Below, in pieces: positions 6,736 to 16,422 of a DNA stretch of 35,418 bases (positions are counted from its first letter, which is position 1; each line of letters starts with the position of its first letter). A program made the position numbers and the translations under genes. Below the pieces are notes generated by a model. The model saw only the letters and a program-made list of their open reading frames with translations, did not search any database and had not been told where the DNA came from. This DNA comes from Acetobacteraceae bacterium (GTDB lineage: Bacteria; Pseudomonadota; Alphaproteobacteria; Acetobacterales; Acetobacteraceae): contig JAIYDD010000111.1 of NCBI GenBank assembly GCA_027487675.1, forward strand, positions 1 through 35,418, written 5' to 3'.

Positions 6736-7716
6736 TCACTGGATGCGGATGTTGCGGGCACGGATCATGTTCCGCCACTTCGCGTTCTCGGCCGCGAAAT
6801 AGGCCGGCCAGTCGTCCGGCGTGCCGACGGTCGGCACCACCGCCAGCGCCGCCAGGCGTTCGCGCGTCTCCGCCGCTTCCATCGCCGCCTTCGCCATCTC
6901 GTTCATGCGGCGGATGATGGCGGGCGGCGTGCCGGCCGGCGCCTGCAGCGCGATGTGCTCCACCACCTCCACGCCCGGAAAACCCTGCTCGGCGAAGGTC
7001 GGGATGCTGGGCACCAGCGGGCTGCGCTCCCGCGTTGCAACCGCCAGCGCGCGCAGGCCGCCGGACTGGATGTGCGGCAGGATGCCCGACGCCGCCTGGA
7101 ACACCATCGGCGTCTCGTTCGCCAGCACCGCCTGCACCGCCGGCGCGCCGCCGCGATAGCCCACATCGGCGATCTCGAGCCGCGCCTCCTGCAGGAACAG
7201 CTCGGTCGCGAGATGGGTGGAGGAGCCGGTGCCGGAATTCGCATAGGTCAGCCGGTGGTTCGGCCTCCGCGCCATGGCGACGAAGTCCGCCAGCGTGCGC
7301 GCCGGGAAGGACGGGTGCACGACCATGATGATCGGCATCGACGCGATCAGCCCGATGCCGATGAAATCCCGCTCGTTGTCATAGGGCGTCTGCATCAGGT
7401 GCGGCGCCATGGCATAGGTGCTGACGGTGCTGACCAGCATCGTGTAGCCATCCGGCCGCGCGCGGGCGACCGAATTGAACCCGATGGTGCCGTTGGCGCC
7501 GGTGCGGTTGTCCACCACGAAGCTGCGGCCGGTGTCCTGCGACAGGCGCTGCGCCAGGATGCGCGCCACCGCGTCGGTGGACCCGCCCGCCGCCCAGGGG
7601 ACGACGAGCGTGACGGCGCGGCTCGGCCAGGCGTCCTGCGCGCGGGCGATGCCGGCTGCAAGGGGCGCTGCCAAGGGCAGGCCGGCGAGCCCGGCCAGGG
7701 CGCGGCGGGTGATCAT
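6736..7716 (-). CDS. Bug/TctC family tripartite tricarboxylate transporter receptor
   Basis: 326 residues from ATG 7716 with GGGAGGAAG just upstream. The N-terminus MITRRALAGLAGLPLAAPLA is a twin-Arg-like or Sec signal peptide ending near ARAQDAWPSR. The mature part shows the Bug hallmarks VTLVVPWAAGGSTDAVARIL, VVDNRTGANGTIGFN, ARPDGYTMLVST and YRGGAPAVQAVLANE. Bug proteins bind carboxylates or amino acids in the periplasm and feed TctAB permeases, but no tctA or tctB gene is in the window. It is followed after eight bases by the HCCA-isomerase-like gene. Confidence 0.93.
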   Translation of the reverse strand: MITRRALAGLAGLPLAAPLAAGIARAQDAWPSRAVTLVVPWAAGGSTDAVARILAQRLSQDTGRSFVVDNRTGANGTIGFNSVARARPDGYTMLVSTVSTYAMAPHLMQTPYDNERDFIGIGLIASMPIIMVVHPSFPARTLADFVAMARRPNHRLTYANSGTGSSTHLATELFLQEARLEIADVGYRGGAPAVQAVLANETPMVFQAASGILPHIQSGGLRALAVATRERSPLVPSIPTFAEQGFPGVEVVEHIALQAPAGTPPAIIRRMNEMAKAAMEAAETRERLAALAVVPTVGTPDDWPAYFAAENAKWRNMIRARNIRIQ

Positions 7717-7875
7717 GATGGGCTTCCTCCCGAAGGCTTGGTTTCCCTGCGGCACAGGTTAGCCGCTTCCGCCGGGAAGGGCAGGGGGGCGCCCGCCGCG
7801 GGCGACGATGCGGCCGCGCCATCCCGCCTGCCCCACCCTTGACAGGCCGCGCGGCCGCCCGGCAGGGGTGCGCCG

Positions 7876-8607
7876 ATGCGCGAGATCGTCGTCGTCCGCA
7901 CCCATGTGGCGAGCCCGGCCGCCCTCGCGGCCTATGACCGCTACGCCGCGCTGTCGGGGCGGCCGACGGTGTTCTGCTGCGACGAGACGGCGGGTCCCGT
8001 GGACACCGGCGGCCGGCCCAAGCTGTCCTTCACCGCGGGCGGCCTCGCCGCGCACGGCCTGCGCGCGGAGCCCGGGCCGCGCGGCACCGGCTGGTCCTGC
8101 GGCGACTACTGCCACTACGTCCTGCGCCGCGACCTGCCGGATTTCGACCGCTGCTGGCTGCTGGAGCCCGACGTGCTGCTCAACCTGGACCGGCCGGCCG
8201 AGTTCTTCGATTCCCTTGCCGTGCGCGAGGACGCCTTCCTCGCCGCCTGGTTCGGGCCCGCCGACCCGTCCTGGCGGTGGGCGGCGGCGGCGGGGCGCCA
8301 CTACGCCACGGTGCATCGCTGCCTGTTCCCGGTGACGCGGCTGAGCGCGCCGGCGGCGGACCACCTGCTGCGGGCGCGGCGCGCCCTCGCGACCTCCGCC
8401 GCGCGGACCTGGCTCAACGACGAAGCCTTCGTGGCCAGCGAGTTGATGGCCGCCGGCTTCGCCTGCGCCGACCTCAACGCCACCGGCCGCGTCTTCTGGA
8501 CGGAGCGGAGCTTCCGCTGGCGCCCGGCGCATGACGCCGCTCGCCTGGCCGCCGCGCCGCGCGATGGACTGCTGTGGCACCCGGTGCGGGAAGCCGCGGC
8601 GGCCTGA
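7876..8607 (+). CDS. Hypothetical protein, possible GT-A type glycosyltransferase
   Basis: 243 residues starting MREIVVVRTHVASPAALAAY. No family is recognised with confidence. An alpha/beta N-terminal segment is followed by CGDYCHYVLRRDLPDFDRCW and LLEPDVLLNLDRPAEFFDSL, an arrangement resembling the acidic nucleotide-sugar site of GT-A enzymes (W-L-x-E-x-D-V). Later come LNDEAFVASELMAAG and VFWTERSFRWRP, again reminiscent of hexosyltransferases. No signal peptide or membrane segment is visible. Its neighbour across the gap is a glycosyltransferase-methyltransferase fusion, which supports a glycan role. This is tentative. Confidence 0.6.
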   Translation: MREIVVVRTHVASPAALAAYDRYAALSGRPTVFCCDETAGPVDTGGRPKLSFTAGGLAAHGLRAEPGPRGTGWSCGDYCHYVLRRDLPDFDRCWLLEPDVLLNLDRPAEFFDSLAVREDAFLAAWFGPADPSWRWAAAAGRHYATVHRCLFPVTRLSAPAADHLLRARRALATSAARTWLNDEAFVASELMAAGFACADLNATGRVFWTERSFRWRPAHDAARLAAAPRDGLLWHPVREAAAA

Positions 8608-8934
8608 CAGCCTGCGAGCCGGTGCGGGGAAACGCCGGGTCGGCCACGGGGAACCCGCGCTGGCCATGGGCATCGCAGCCCGGGTTCGATCTCTCCCCTG
8701 AATGCCGCGGCGCCGGCAGGCCGCCCCTACCGGGCAGCGGCGTCGCGGGACCGGTCGCGTGTCCCACCGGCCCGATGCCCGCCCGGCGCGGTGGCCGGCA
8801 GTCGGCTGCGGCAGCCCCGGAGCGGGTCGCGGCGGGCGAGGGCCGGTCGCCGCAGGCCGACCGGCGCCGCGGCGTCGCGGTGCGCGAGGCCCCGCCGCTG
8901 CGAGGGCATGCGCGGTTCGTCCTGCCCGGACCGG
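8608..8934. other. 327-bp gap between convergent genes
   Basis: No credible gene, tRNA or element is seen. Several open frames cross it only because stop codons are rare at this GC content. Confidence 0.55.
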
Positions 8935-11004
8935 TCAGCCGGGCGCCGGGCCGGGGGGCAGCGCGCCGGCCTCCGCCGCCGGCGCCGGCTCTCCGCCCGC
9001 AGCCGCCGCCTCTCCCGCTGCCGCGGCGCCCGCCTCGATCCGCGGTGCCGTCCCCGCCGCCGCTGCTTCCGCCGCGTTGTCGCCCGCCGCGCTGTCCGCC
9101 GCCGCCTCGCCCGCAGCCGTGGCGCCCGGCTCAATCCGCGGTGCCGTCCCGGCCGCCGCCGCTGCCTCCGCCGCGTTGTCGCCCGCCGCGCTCTCCGCCG
9201 CCGCTGTCTCCGCCAGCCCGGCTGCTGCCCCGGGCGCCGGCTCGGCCGGGCTGGCGGCGCTGGCGGCGACGCAATCCAGGTCATGCAGCGGCGTCGTCAC
9301 CGTGCCCCGCGGTTCCTCGCCGGGAAGGGGCAGCGATGCGGCCCGGCGCACCCAGACCGCCGCGGCATCGTCCGGCGTGTCCATGCGTTCCAGCACGACC
9401 AGCGCGTGGCGCAGCACCGGGCGGCTGGCCACCAGGCGCACCGCCAGCGTTTCCTGGAGGTTCGGGTGCCAGCCCCGCGCGGCGAAGCCCACCAGCCATC
9501 GCGTCACCGGCCAGGGCAGGGTGAACAGGATGGCGCGGCTGGCGTGGCGGACGATGTTGTCCACCACGATCTCCACGCGGTGCGCCGACAGCCCGGCACG
9601 CGGGCGGATGGCGACGACCAGGTCGAAGGTCTCCCGCAGGTCGAGCGGCCGGGTGGTGTCGCTGCGCCGCAGGCTGCCCGGCGGCAGCAGCATCGCCGCC
9701 CCGGGCGCCGCGTCGCCCGCATCCACGCCGACGCAACGCGCCACGCCGCGGTCGCGGGCATCGAGGAGCAGCGTGCCCTCCCCGCAGTCGAGGTCGAGCA
9801 CCGATCGCGGGGCATAGCGCGCCAGCAGGTGGCGAAGCGGCGGCAGGTCGGCCGCCACCGGCGCCGCGGCCTCGGCCGGCGCATCCCCCGGCGCCGCCGC
9901 CCCGGCCGCGGCGTCGCCTGGCCGCGCATCCGCCATCGCCGCATCCTGCGTCCCGCCATCGCCCGCCGCCCGGTCCTGCGCCGGGCGCTCCGGCGACGCG
10001 GCCTCGGCCTCGGCCGCGGATCCGGGGACCCCCTCCGCCCTGGCCTGGGCCGGCGGCGAGGGTGCCGGCCTTTGCCGGTCGGCGGCGGCGAGGTGGTTGG
10101 CGAAGGCATGCATCAGCGTGCGCAGGACCGAGGGCCGGCGCATCGGGAAGCGCAGCTCATAGGCCGCATCCAGCGGTGCATCGACCAGCACCTCCCCCAG
10201 CGGCGCCCGCGGGCTGACCCGGCCGTAGCGCAGGTTCATCGCCAGCGCCGCCGCGCGGGCGGTGTCGTCGTCGGCGAGCATCGCCTCGAAGCCGAGTTGC
10301 CAGTGGCGGCCGAAAGGGCGCTCCCCGGCCAGCCGGTTCCGCTCGGCATAGGCCAGCCAGCCCCCCAGCACCTTCTGGCGGATCTGCTCCAGGCTCCGCA
10401 CCGGGTAATGGGCCAGGGCGAGCCCCGCCAGATGTGCCCGGCGGGGTGCCAGGGCGGGATCGACCGTGCCGATCGCGTGGTTGCCCTGGTGGATCACCAT
10501 CTGCTCGGGCGGGGCGTGGTCGCAGCGCACCACGGCCTTCACCTGGCCGTTGTCGTGTTCGGGCAGCAGGTGGTGGCGGATGCGCCGCGGCGGGTCGCCG
10601 CCGGCGGCGTCCATCTCCTCCGGCCGCAGCACGTAGTTGCGCCAGCGCACCGCCCCGTACCTGCCGGCCCGGATGCTGCCGAGCGCCGCTTCCAGCGCCG
10701 CGCGGTCGGGCGCGACGAGGAACTCGTCCGCGTCGAGCAGCAGGACGAAGTCCGGCTTCAGCAGCGGCACGGCGCGGCGGTAGAGCCAGGTCATCTTCTC
10801 GGACTGGAAGTAGCCGATGATCGGGTCTTCGATCACCGTCAGCGGCAGGCCTTCGCGCTGCAACTCCGCCAGGATCTCCCGCGTGCCGTCGGTGGAGCCG
10901 TTCTCCAGCAGGCAGATCTGGTCGGCGAAGCGCAGGGCGTGGCGGACGAAGGCCTCGATGACGTCGGCCTCGTTCTTCACCATGCCGAGGCAGCAGATCC
11001 GCAT
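8935..11004 (-). CDS. Glycosyltransferase family 2-like / SAM methyltransferase-like fusion with Ala-rich tail
   Basis: 689 residues; GGAGG lies ten bases before ATG 11004. Residues 1-300 are a GT-A domain (MRICCLGMVKNEADVIEAFV, ENGSTDGT, and the DxD-type motif LLLDADEF at 88-95). Residues 310-385 are a low-complexity Ala/Pro/Glu linker. Residues 386-545 resemble a class I methyltransferase (motif I SVLDLDCGEGTLLLDARDRG, then VGVDAG), although later motifs are weak and activity is uncertain. Residues 580-689 are an Ala/Gly/Pro-rich tail with two copies of a 32-residue repeat (SAAGDNAAEAAAA, GTAPRIE, AAGEAA). It probably acts on a surface polysaccharide or glycoprotein. The acceptor is unknown. 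Confidence 0.85.
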   Translation of the reverse strand: MRICCLGMVKNEADVIEAFVRHALRFADQICLLENGSTDGTREILAELQREGLPLTVIEDPIIGYFQSEKMTWLYRRAVPLLKPDFVLLLDADEFLVAPDRAALEAALGSIRAGRYGAVRWRNYVLRPEEMDAAGGDPPRRIRHHLLPEHDNGQVKAVVRCDHAPPEQMVIHQGNHAIGTVDPALAPRRAHLAGLALAHYPVRSLEQIRQKVLGGWLAYAERNRLAGERPFGRHWQLGFEAMLADDDTARAAALAMNLRYGRVSPRAPLGEVLVDAPLDAAYELRFPMRRPSVLRTLMHAFANHLAAADRQRPAPSPPAQARAEGVPGSAAEAEAASPERPAQDRAAGDGGTQDAAMADARPGDAAAGAAAPGDAPAEAAAPVAADLPPLRHLLARYAPRSVLDLDCGEGTLLLDARDRGVARCVGVDAGDAAPGAAMLLPPGSLRRSDTTRPLDLRETFDLVVAIRPRAGLSAHRVEIVVDNIVRHASRAILFTLPWPVTRWLVGFAARGWHPNLQETLAVRLVASRPVLRHALVVLERMDTPDDAAAVWVRRAASLPLPGEEPRGTVTTPLHDLDCVAASAASPAEPAPGAAAGLAETAAAESAAGDNAAEAAAAAGTAPRIEPGATAAGEAAADSAAGDNAAEAAAAGTAPRIEAGAAAAGEAAAAGGEPAPAAEAGALPPGPAPG
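9004..9211. repeat. Two 96-bp tandem repeats within the glycosyltransferase fusion
   Basis: The landmark ATCCGCGGTGCCGTCC recurs at 9038 and 9134, a 96-bp period equal to 32 codons. The copies encode the Ala-rich repeat around APRIEPG and APRIEAG. In-frame periodicity suggests length variation by slippage. Confidence 0.8.
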
Positions 11005-11211
11005 GCCGGACCTCCGGGACGGGGCAGCGGGACCCGCCGGGCGGGGTCGCGGCGGGATGGGCAGTGCAGCATCGCCGCCAGCAAATGGCTGCGCCAGGTC
11101 GGCCGCCGCACAACCGGGCAGCGAGTCGACGCGCCGTTCTTCGGGCGCGGCGGTATCCCGACCCGCCGCCCCGCTGTCAAGTTCGGCGGCGAAAAAGCTG
11201 GCCGCGCAACG

Positions 11212-11865
11212 TTATTCCGCGTCCGGCTGCGCCGCCGGCAGCGCGTTGCGGAAGGCGGGCAGGGCGTTGCAGGCGGCCTCGATCGCCAGCGCCCGCGGAT
11301 AGGGCGAGAGATCGGTCGCGAAGCGCCGCGCATTGCCCAGCTGCGGCACCAGGCAGGCATCGGCCATCCCCGGCGCGTCGCCATGGCAGAACCGGCCCGT
11401 CGCGTCCTCGGCCAGCCGGGTCTCCACCGCGGCGATGCCGAGCCCGATCCAGTGCCGCGCCCAGGCATCCACCCCCGCCTGGTCCTGGCCGAGCGCGTGC
11501 TTCACATGCCGCAGCACGCGCAAATTCTGCAGGGGATGGGTGTCGCAGGCGATGGTCAGCGCCAGCGCCCTGACCCGCGCGCGGCCCCACGGGTCGGCGG
11601 GCAGCAGGGGCGCGCCGGGCTGCGTCTCCTCCAGCCATTCCAGGATGGCCAGCGACTGCGCCAGCACGCCCAGCCCCGGCACTTCGAGGGCCGGCACCAG
11701 CCCCTGCGGGTTCAGCGCCACGTAGTCCGGCGCCGACTGCTCGTTGCGGACCAGGTGGTGGAAGGCGTGGGTGTGCGGCACCCCCTTCAGGTTCAGCGCA
11801 ATCCTCACCCGCCAGGCGGCGGAGGAGCGGAAATAGCCGTGCAGCACCATCGGCGCCTGGTCCAT
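11212..11865 (-). CDS. maiA: Maleylacetoacetate isomerase (zeta-class GST)
   Basis: 217 residues from ATG 11865 (GAGGAAGGGGCG upstream). The N-terminal thioredoxin-like domain has the zeta-class site SSAAWRVRIALNLKG (residues about 14-28), with the Cys of the eukaryotic SSCSWR motif replaced, as in many bacterial homologues. Next comes NPQGLVPALEV and AQSLAILEWLEETQPGAPLL. The helical domain has LALTIACDTHPLQNLRVLRH and GDAPGMADACLVPQLGNARRF. It uses glutathione to isomerise maleylacetoacetate to fumarylacetoacetate in tyrosine/homogentisate breakdown, or maleylpyruvate in the gentisate path. Neither fahA nor hmgA is in view. It is divergent from the DHDPS-family gene (75 bp). Confidence 0.92.
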   Translation of the reverse strand: MDQAPMVLHGYFRSSAAWRVRIALNLKGVPHTHAFHHLVRNEQSAPDYVALNPQGLVPALEVPGLGVLAQSLAILEWLEETQPGAPLLPADPWGRARVRALALTIACDTHPLQNLRVLRHVKHALGQDQAGVDAWARHWIGLGIAAVETRLAEDATGRFCHGDAPGMADACLVPQLGNARRFATDLSPYPRALAIEAACNALPAFRNALPAAQPDAE

Positions 11866-11940
11866 GCCTCGCCCCTTCCTCCCGGTCGTCAAGGAACCGA
11901 CATGCCTGTAAGCTGCGGGCCGGACAAGCGGGAGACCACC

Positions 11941-12885
11941 ATGGGCAAGCTGCGGATCGAGGGCTCCTTCGTCGCCTTGATCACCCCCTTCAACGCCGAT
12001 GGCAGCGTCGATTTCGGTGCCTTCCGCACGCTGCTGGACTGGCACGCCGCCAACGGCACCGCCGCCGTGCTGATCATGGGCTCGACCGGCGAGGTCTCCA
12101 TGCTGGCGCCCGAGGAACGGCGCGAGATCGTGGAGAAGACGGCCGCCATGAAGGACGGCCGGATGCACTTCTTCTACGGCTGCACCGGCCCCAGCACCGC
12201 CGCCACCATCAAGTATCTTGCCCACGCGAAGGCCGTCGGCGCCGACGGCGCGATCCTGGCCGCCCCCGCCTATATCTGCGCGCCCGAGGACGACATCGAG
12301 GCGTATTTCGCCGAATGCGCCGATGCGGTCGAACTCCCCATCGGCATCTACAACAACCCGCCGCGGGTGAAGTCCGACCTGCACTGGGACCATCTGCTGC
12401 GCCTTTTGCGCCACCCGAACATCGTGGTGCTGAAGGAGAGCACGACGCGCGTCGGCCAGGTGGCGCAGGTGCTGGCGGCGCGGCCCGACGCCGCCGTGAT
12501 GTGCTGCGACAGCCCGAACCTCGGCCTGGTGGTGCCGACCATGTCGCTCGGCGGCCACGGCACGGCGAACATGACGGGCAACCTGGACCCGGCCGGCATG
12601 GCGCTGCTGTCGAAGCCCTGGGCGGACCCGGCGCAATCCGAGGTGTTCCGCGAGACCTATCTGCGCCTGCTGCCGCTGCTGCACTTCACCTACAGCGCGA
12701 TCAACCCGGTCGCGGTGAAGTCGCTGATGAAGGCGGTCGGGCTGCCGGCCGGCGATCTGCGGCGGCCCCTGTCGGGGCTGAAGCCGGACCATCTGGCGAA
12801 GGGCGTGCAGATCGTGCGCGACCTGGGGCTGGATGCGCGCTACGGGTGGCGGCTGCCGCAGGCGCTGGCACTGGCGGCGGAGTGA
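11941..12885 (+). CDS. Dihydrodipicolinate synthase / N-acetylneuraminate lyase family protein
   Basis: 314 residues from ATG 11941 (GCGGGAGA upstream). It is a class I aldolase TIM barrel: GSTGE at 47-51 (usual GTTGE), the catalytic Tyr in YNNPPR (Tyr137), and the Schiff-base Lys in VVLKEST (Lys165). Arg142, five residues after the Tyr, matches the substrate-carboxylate Arg of true DapA, so 4-hydroxy-tetrahydrodipicolinate synthase activity is possible. However, such genes are multi-copy in this type of organism and often serve sugar-acid or hydroxyproline breakdown, so no symbol is given. It is monocistronic and followed by a paired-hairpin element. Confidence 0.88.
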   Translation: MGKLRIEGSFVALITPFNADGSVDFGAFRTLLDWHAANGTAAVLIMGSTGEVSMLAPEERREIVEKTAAMKDGRMHFFYGCTGPSTAATIKYLAHAKAVGADGAILAAPAYICAPEDDIEAYFAECADAVELPIGIYNNPPRVKSDLHWDHLLRLLRHPNIVVLKESTTRVGQVAQVLAARPDAAVMCCDSPNLGLVVPTMSLGGHGTANMTGNLDPAGMALLSKPWADPAQSEVFRETYLRLLPLLHFTYSAINPVAVKSLMKAVGLPAGDLRRPLSGLKPDHLAKGVQIVRDLGLDARYGWRLPQALALAAE

Positions 12886-12906
12886 GGGTCGCCCGGGAGG
12901 GGCTCT

Positions 12907-12967
12907 GGGCGCGGCAGCGCCGCGCCCCCGATACCCACCCCGCCAAGGGCCGAAAGGCCCTTGGAAC
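12907..12967 (+). repeat. Paired-hairpin element 3' of the DHDPS-family gene
   Basis: Hairpin 1 is GGGCGCGGC-AGC-GCCGCGCCC (12907-12927). The linker is C-rich (GATACCCACCCCG). Hairpin 2 is CCAAGGGCC-GAAA-GGCCCTTGG (12943-12964), with a GNRA-type loop, followed by AACCC. It starts 21 bp after the stop and has the orientation of that gene. Confidence 0.7.
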
Positions 12968-12984
12968 CCGGGTGTTGGACGCGC

Positions 12985-14355
12985 CTAGCCGACCAGCACC
13001 AGGTCGGCCGTGGCGGGGGACAGCGGCGTGTTCAGCTGGGCCACCACGTCGGGCACGCCGTTGAGGTCGGCATCCAGCGACCAGACCGTGCCGGTCGCGT
13101 CCAGGGCCGACCGCCCAGGCGCCTGCAAGGCGCCCGGCGCCACCTCGCCCGGCTCGCCGGAGGCCCGCCAGGCCGCCACCACGCCATCGGACGTCGCATC
13201 CGATAGCGCGGCGAAGCCGCCGATCTCGGCCGGCGCGCCGGCGACGCCCTGGGCGAACAGCGTGTCGCTCGCCAGCACCTGCAGCAGCGAGACGGCGTTC
13301 ACATGCGCCTCCGCCGCGTTCAGCGCCACCGGATTGCCGGCCGCGTCCACCGTCGGCAGCGTCAGCGTCGCGCCGATATGGCTGCCGATGCGGCTGATCA
13401 GGTCGCCGTCGCTGCGCAGGTTCAGCGCCTCGATCAGCCCCAGCGCCGCCGGGTCCAGCGCGCCGCCATTGATCGCCTCCGCCGCGTCCCGCCCGCCCAG
13501 CGGATCGACCGTCACCAGCCACACCGCGCCCGTCGCGAAGGGCAGGCCGGACGCCACCAGCCCCTCCGCCGCCTCATGGGCCGCGACCTGCGCCACCGCG
13601 CCGCCGAGGCTCGGGCCGGCGAAATACAGTTCGCGCCCTTCCAGCACCGCCGCCGCCGTGGCGTCGGCGATCATCTCCGCGAAGGCACCCGACTCGACCT
13701 GCAGCCGCCCGAGGGTAGCGGCGGAGACCGCGTCCGCGGCGGAGCCGACCTGCAACCCGTCCACGACGAAGACATCCGCCCGCCCGACCTCCGGCACCAG
13801 CCGATAGGCGAGGAAGCCGCTTTCGGGGTCGGCATAGCGATCGGCCGGGCGATACACGCCATCCGCGATGGCGATGGACGCCACATTGTCCGGCCCCAGA
13901 GTCTCGATGATGCGCGCCAGCACCGACAGCCGCGCGCCCATCGCCGCCTCGGCGCGCGTGATGTCGGCGCTGCCGGTCGGCACCTCGCCTGTCGCGTCGG
14001 GCGCGGTGAAGTCGGCGCCGAACAGCGCCGACAGCTCCTCCAGCCTACCGATGTTCAGCTCGCGCGGGTCGAGGTCGCCGACGCGCTCCAGCGCCGCATC
14101 GAGGCCACCCTCCGGCGCGACGTCCTCGCGCAGCCGGTCCTCGAGCGCCGGCAACCCGGCCGTCAGCCGCCCGATGGTGTCGTTGGCATCCGTCGCCGCG
14201 CGGTCGATGGCGGCGCGCGCATCGTCCTCCATCCCGGGCAATTCTTCCCCCACCCGTGCGAGCCCGTCACCCACCGCGGCAAAGGCATCTTCTACGGCCG
14301 GGCGCAGCCGCGCCTCGAGATCGGCCAGGCTGCTGCGGAAGTTGGAAAACGGCAT
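12985..14355 (-). CDS. Class-3-lipase-like hydrolase, possibly type I secreted
   Basis: 456 residues from ATG 14355, with AGGAG 11 bases upstream. Residues 1-160 are Ala/Asp/Leu-rich and largely helical (LADLEARLRPAVEDAFAAVG). Residues 165-370 resemble class-3 lipases: the nucleophile elbow GPSLGGA (Ser249), a candidate acid Asp318 (LRSDGDLISRIGSH) and candidate His351 (EAHVNAVSLL). The C-terminus has an EF-hand-like DADLNGVPD, then Pro/Thr/Ala residues and the final ADLVLVG. No N-terminal signal peptide is visible. An acidic residue followed by a short hydrophobic end is common in type I secretion substrates, so export by an ABC system is plausible, but no transporter is nearby. Confidence 0.7.
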   Translation of the reverse strand: MPFSNFRSSLADLEARLRPAVEDAFAAVGDGLARVGEELPGMEDDARAAIDRAATDANDTIGRLTAGLPALEDRLREDVAPEGGLDAALERVGDLDPRELNIGRLEELSALFGADFTAPDATGEVPTGSADITRAEAAMGARLSVLARIIETLGPDNVASIAIADGVYRPADRYADPESGFLAYRLVPEVGRADVFVVDGLQVGSAADAVSAATLGRLQVESGAFAEMIADATAAAVLEGRELYFAGPSLGGAVAQVAAHEAAEGLVASGLPFATGAVWLVTVDPLGGRDAAEAINGGALDPAALGLIEALNLRSDGDLISRIGSHIGATLTLPTVDAAGNPVALNAAEAHVNAVSLLQVLASDTLFAQGVAGAPAEIGGFAALSDATSDGVVAAWRASGEPGEVAPGALQAPGRSALDATGTVWSLDADLNGVPDVVAQLNTPLSPATADLVLVG

Positions 14356-14378
14356 CGCGACGGCATCTCCTGCTGTGA

Positions 14379-16082
<1,704 letters not shown>

Positions 16083-16133
16083 CCACCCCCGTCCCCCTGG
16101 CCGCAGCGCGCATCGCGTCCTAGGCTCTGCGAG

Positions 16134-16252
16134 GTCCGGTTCTGCGCTGGCGGTCTCCGGGAGGGCTCTGCCCTCCCGGACCCTCCCGCCGGGGACCGTG
16201 GCGGTCCCCGGACCCCAGCCCTCGGTTTTGTCGCTGGTTGGGGCGGGGGCCT
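16134..16252 (+). repeat. Paired-hairpin element, left arm of a long inverted duplication
   Basis: Hairpin 1 is CCGGGAGGGC-TCT-GCCCTCCCGG (16157-16179) and hairpin 2 is CCGGGGACCG-TGG-CGGTCCCCGG (16189-16211), followed by ACCCC. The conserved tail, positions 16230-16252, begins GTCGCTGGTTGGGG. It lies 3' of guaB and in guaB's orientation. The mirror copy is at 16282-16399. Confidence 0.8.
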
Positions 16253-16281
16253 CACGCGCGCGCCATCGCCACGCGCACGCC

Positions 16282-16399
16282 AGGCCCCCTCCCCAACCAG
16301 CGACCAACTGATGACGGGTCCAGGGGCGTCACGCCCCTGGTGGGTGGGGTCTGGGGAGGGCAAAGCCCTCCCCAGGGGCCGACAGCACCGAACCAGGAC
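16282..16399 (-). repeat. Paired-hairpin element, right arm of the inverted duplication
   Basis: On the minus strand the order is GTCC-GGTTC-like head, hairpin CTGGGGAGGGC-TTT-GCCCTCCCCAG (16375-16351), C-rich linker, hairpin CCAGGGGCG-TGA-CGCCCCTGG (16340-16320), ACCC, then a 23-bp tail matching the left arm at 22 positions. The stems differ from the left copy but remain fully paired. A 29-bp spacer (16253-16281) separates the arms; the 340-bp intergenic region holds no gene. Confidence 0.8.
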
Positions 16400-16422
16400 G
16401 TTGCACAGCCAAGAGGCCGGCG

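Noticed and set aside
8685-8710. GGTTCGATC resembling a tRNA T-loop
   Set aside because: Flanking bases do not form a T stem, and no acceptor, D or anticodon arm is found nearby on either strand.
9004-9211. The 96-bp repeat as a mobile or intergenic repeat
   Set aside because: It lies within the coding frame, has a period divisible by three and encodes the Ala-rich tail.
8791-12885. A plus-strand open frame of 1364 codons
   Set aside because: Only the last 314 codons are a real gene (DHDPS family). The rest is antisense to the glycosyltransferase fusion and maiA and has Arg/Gly/His-rich composition typical of shadow frames at high GC.
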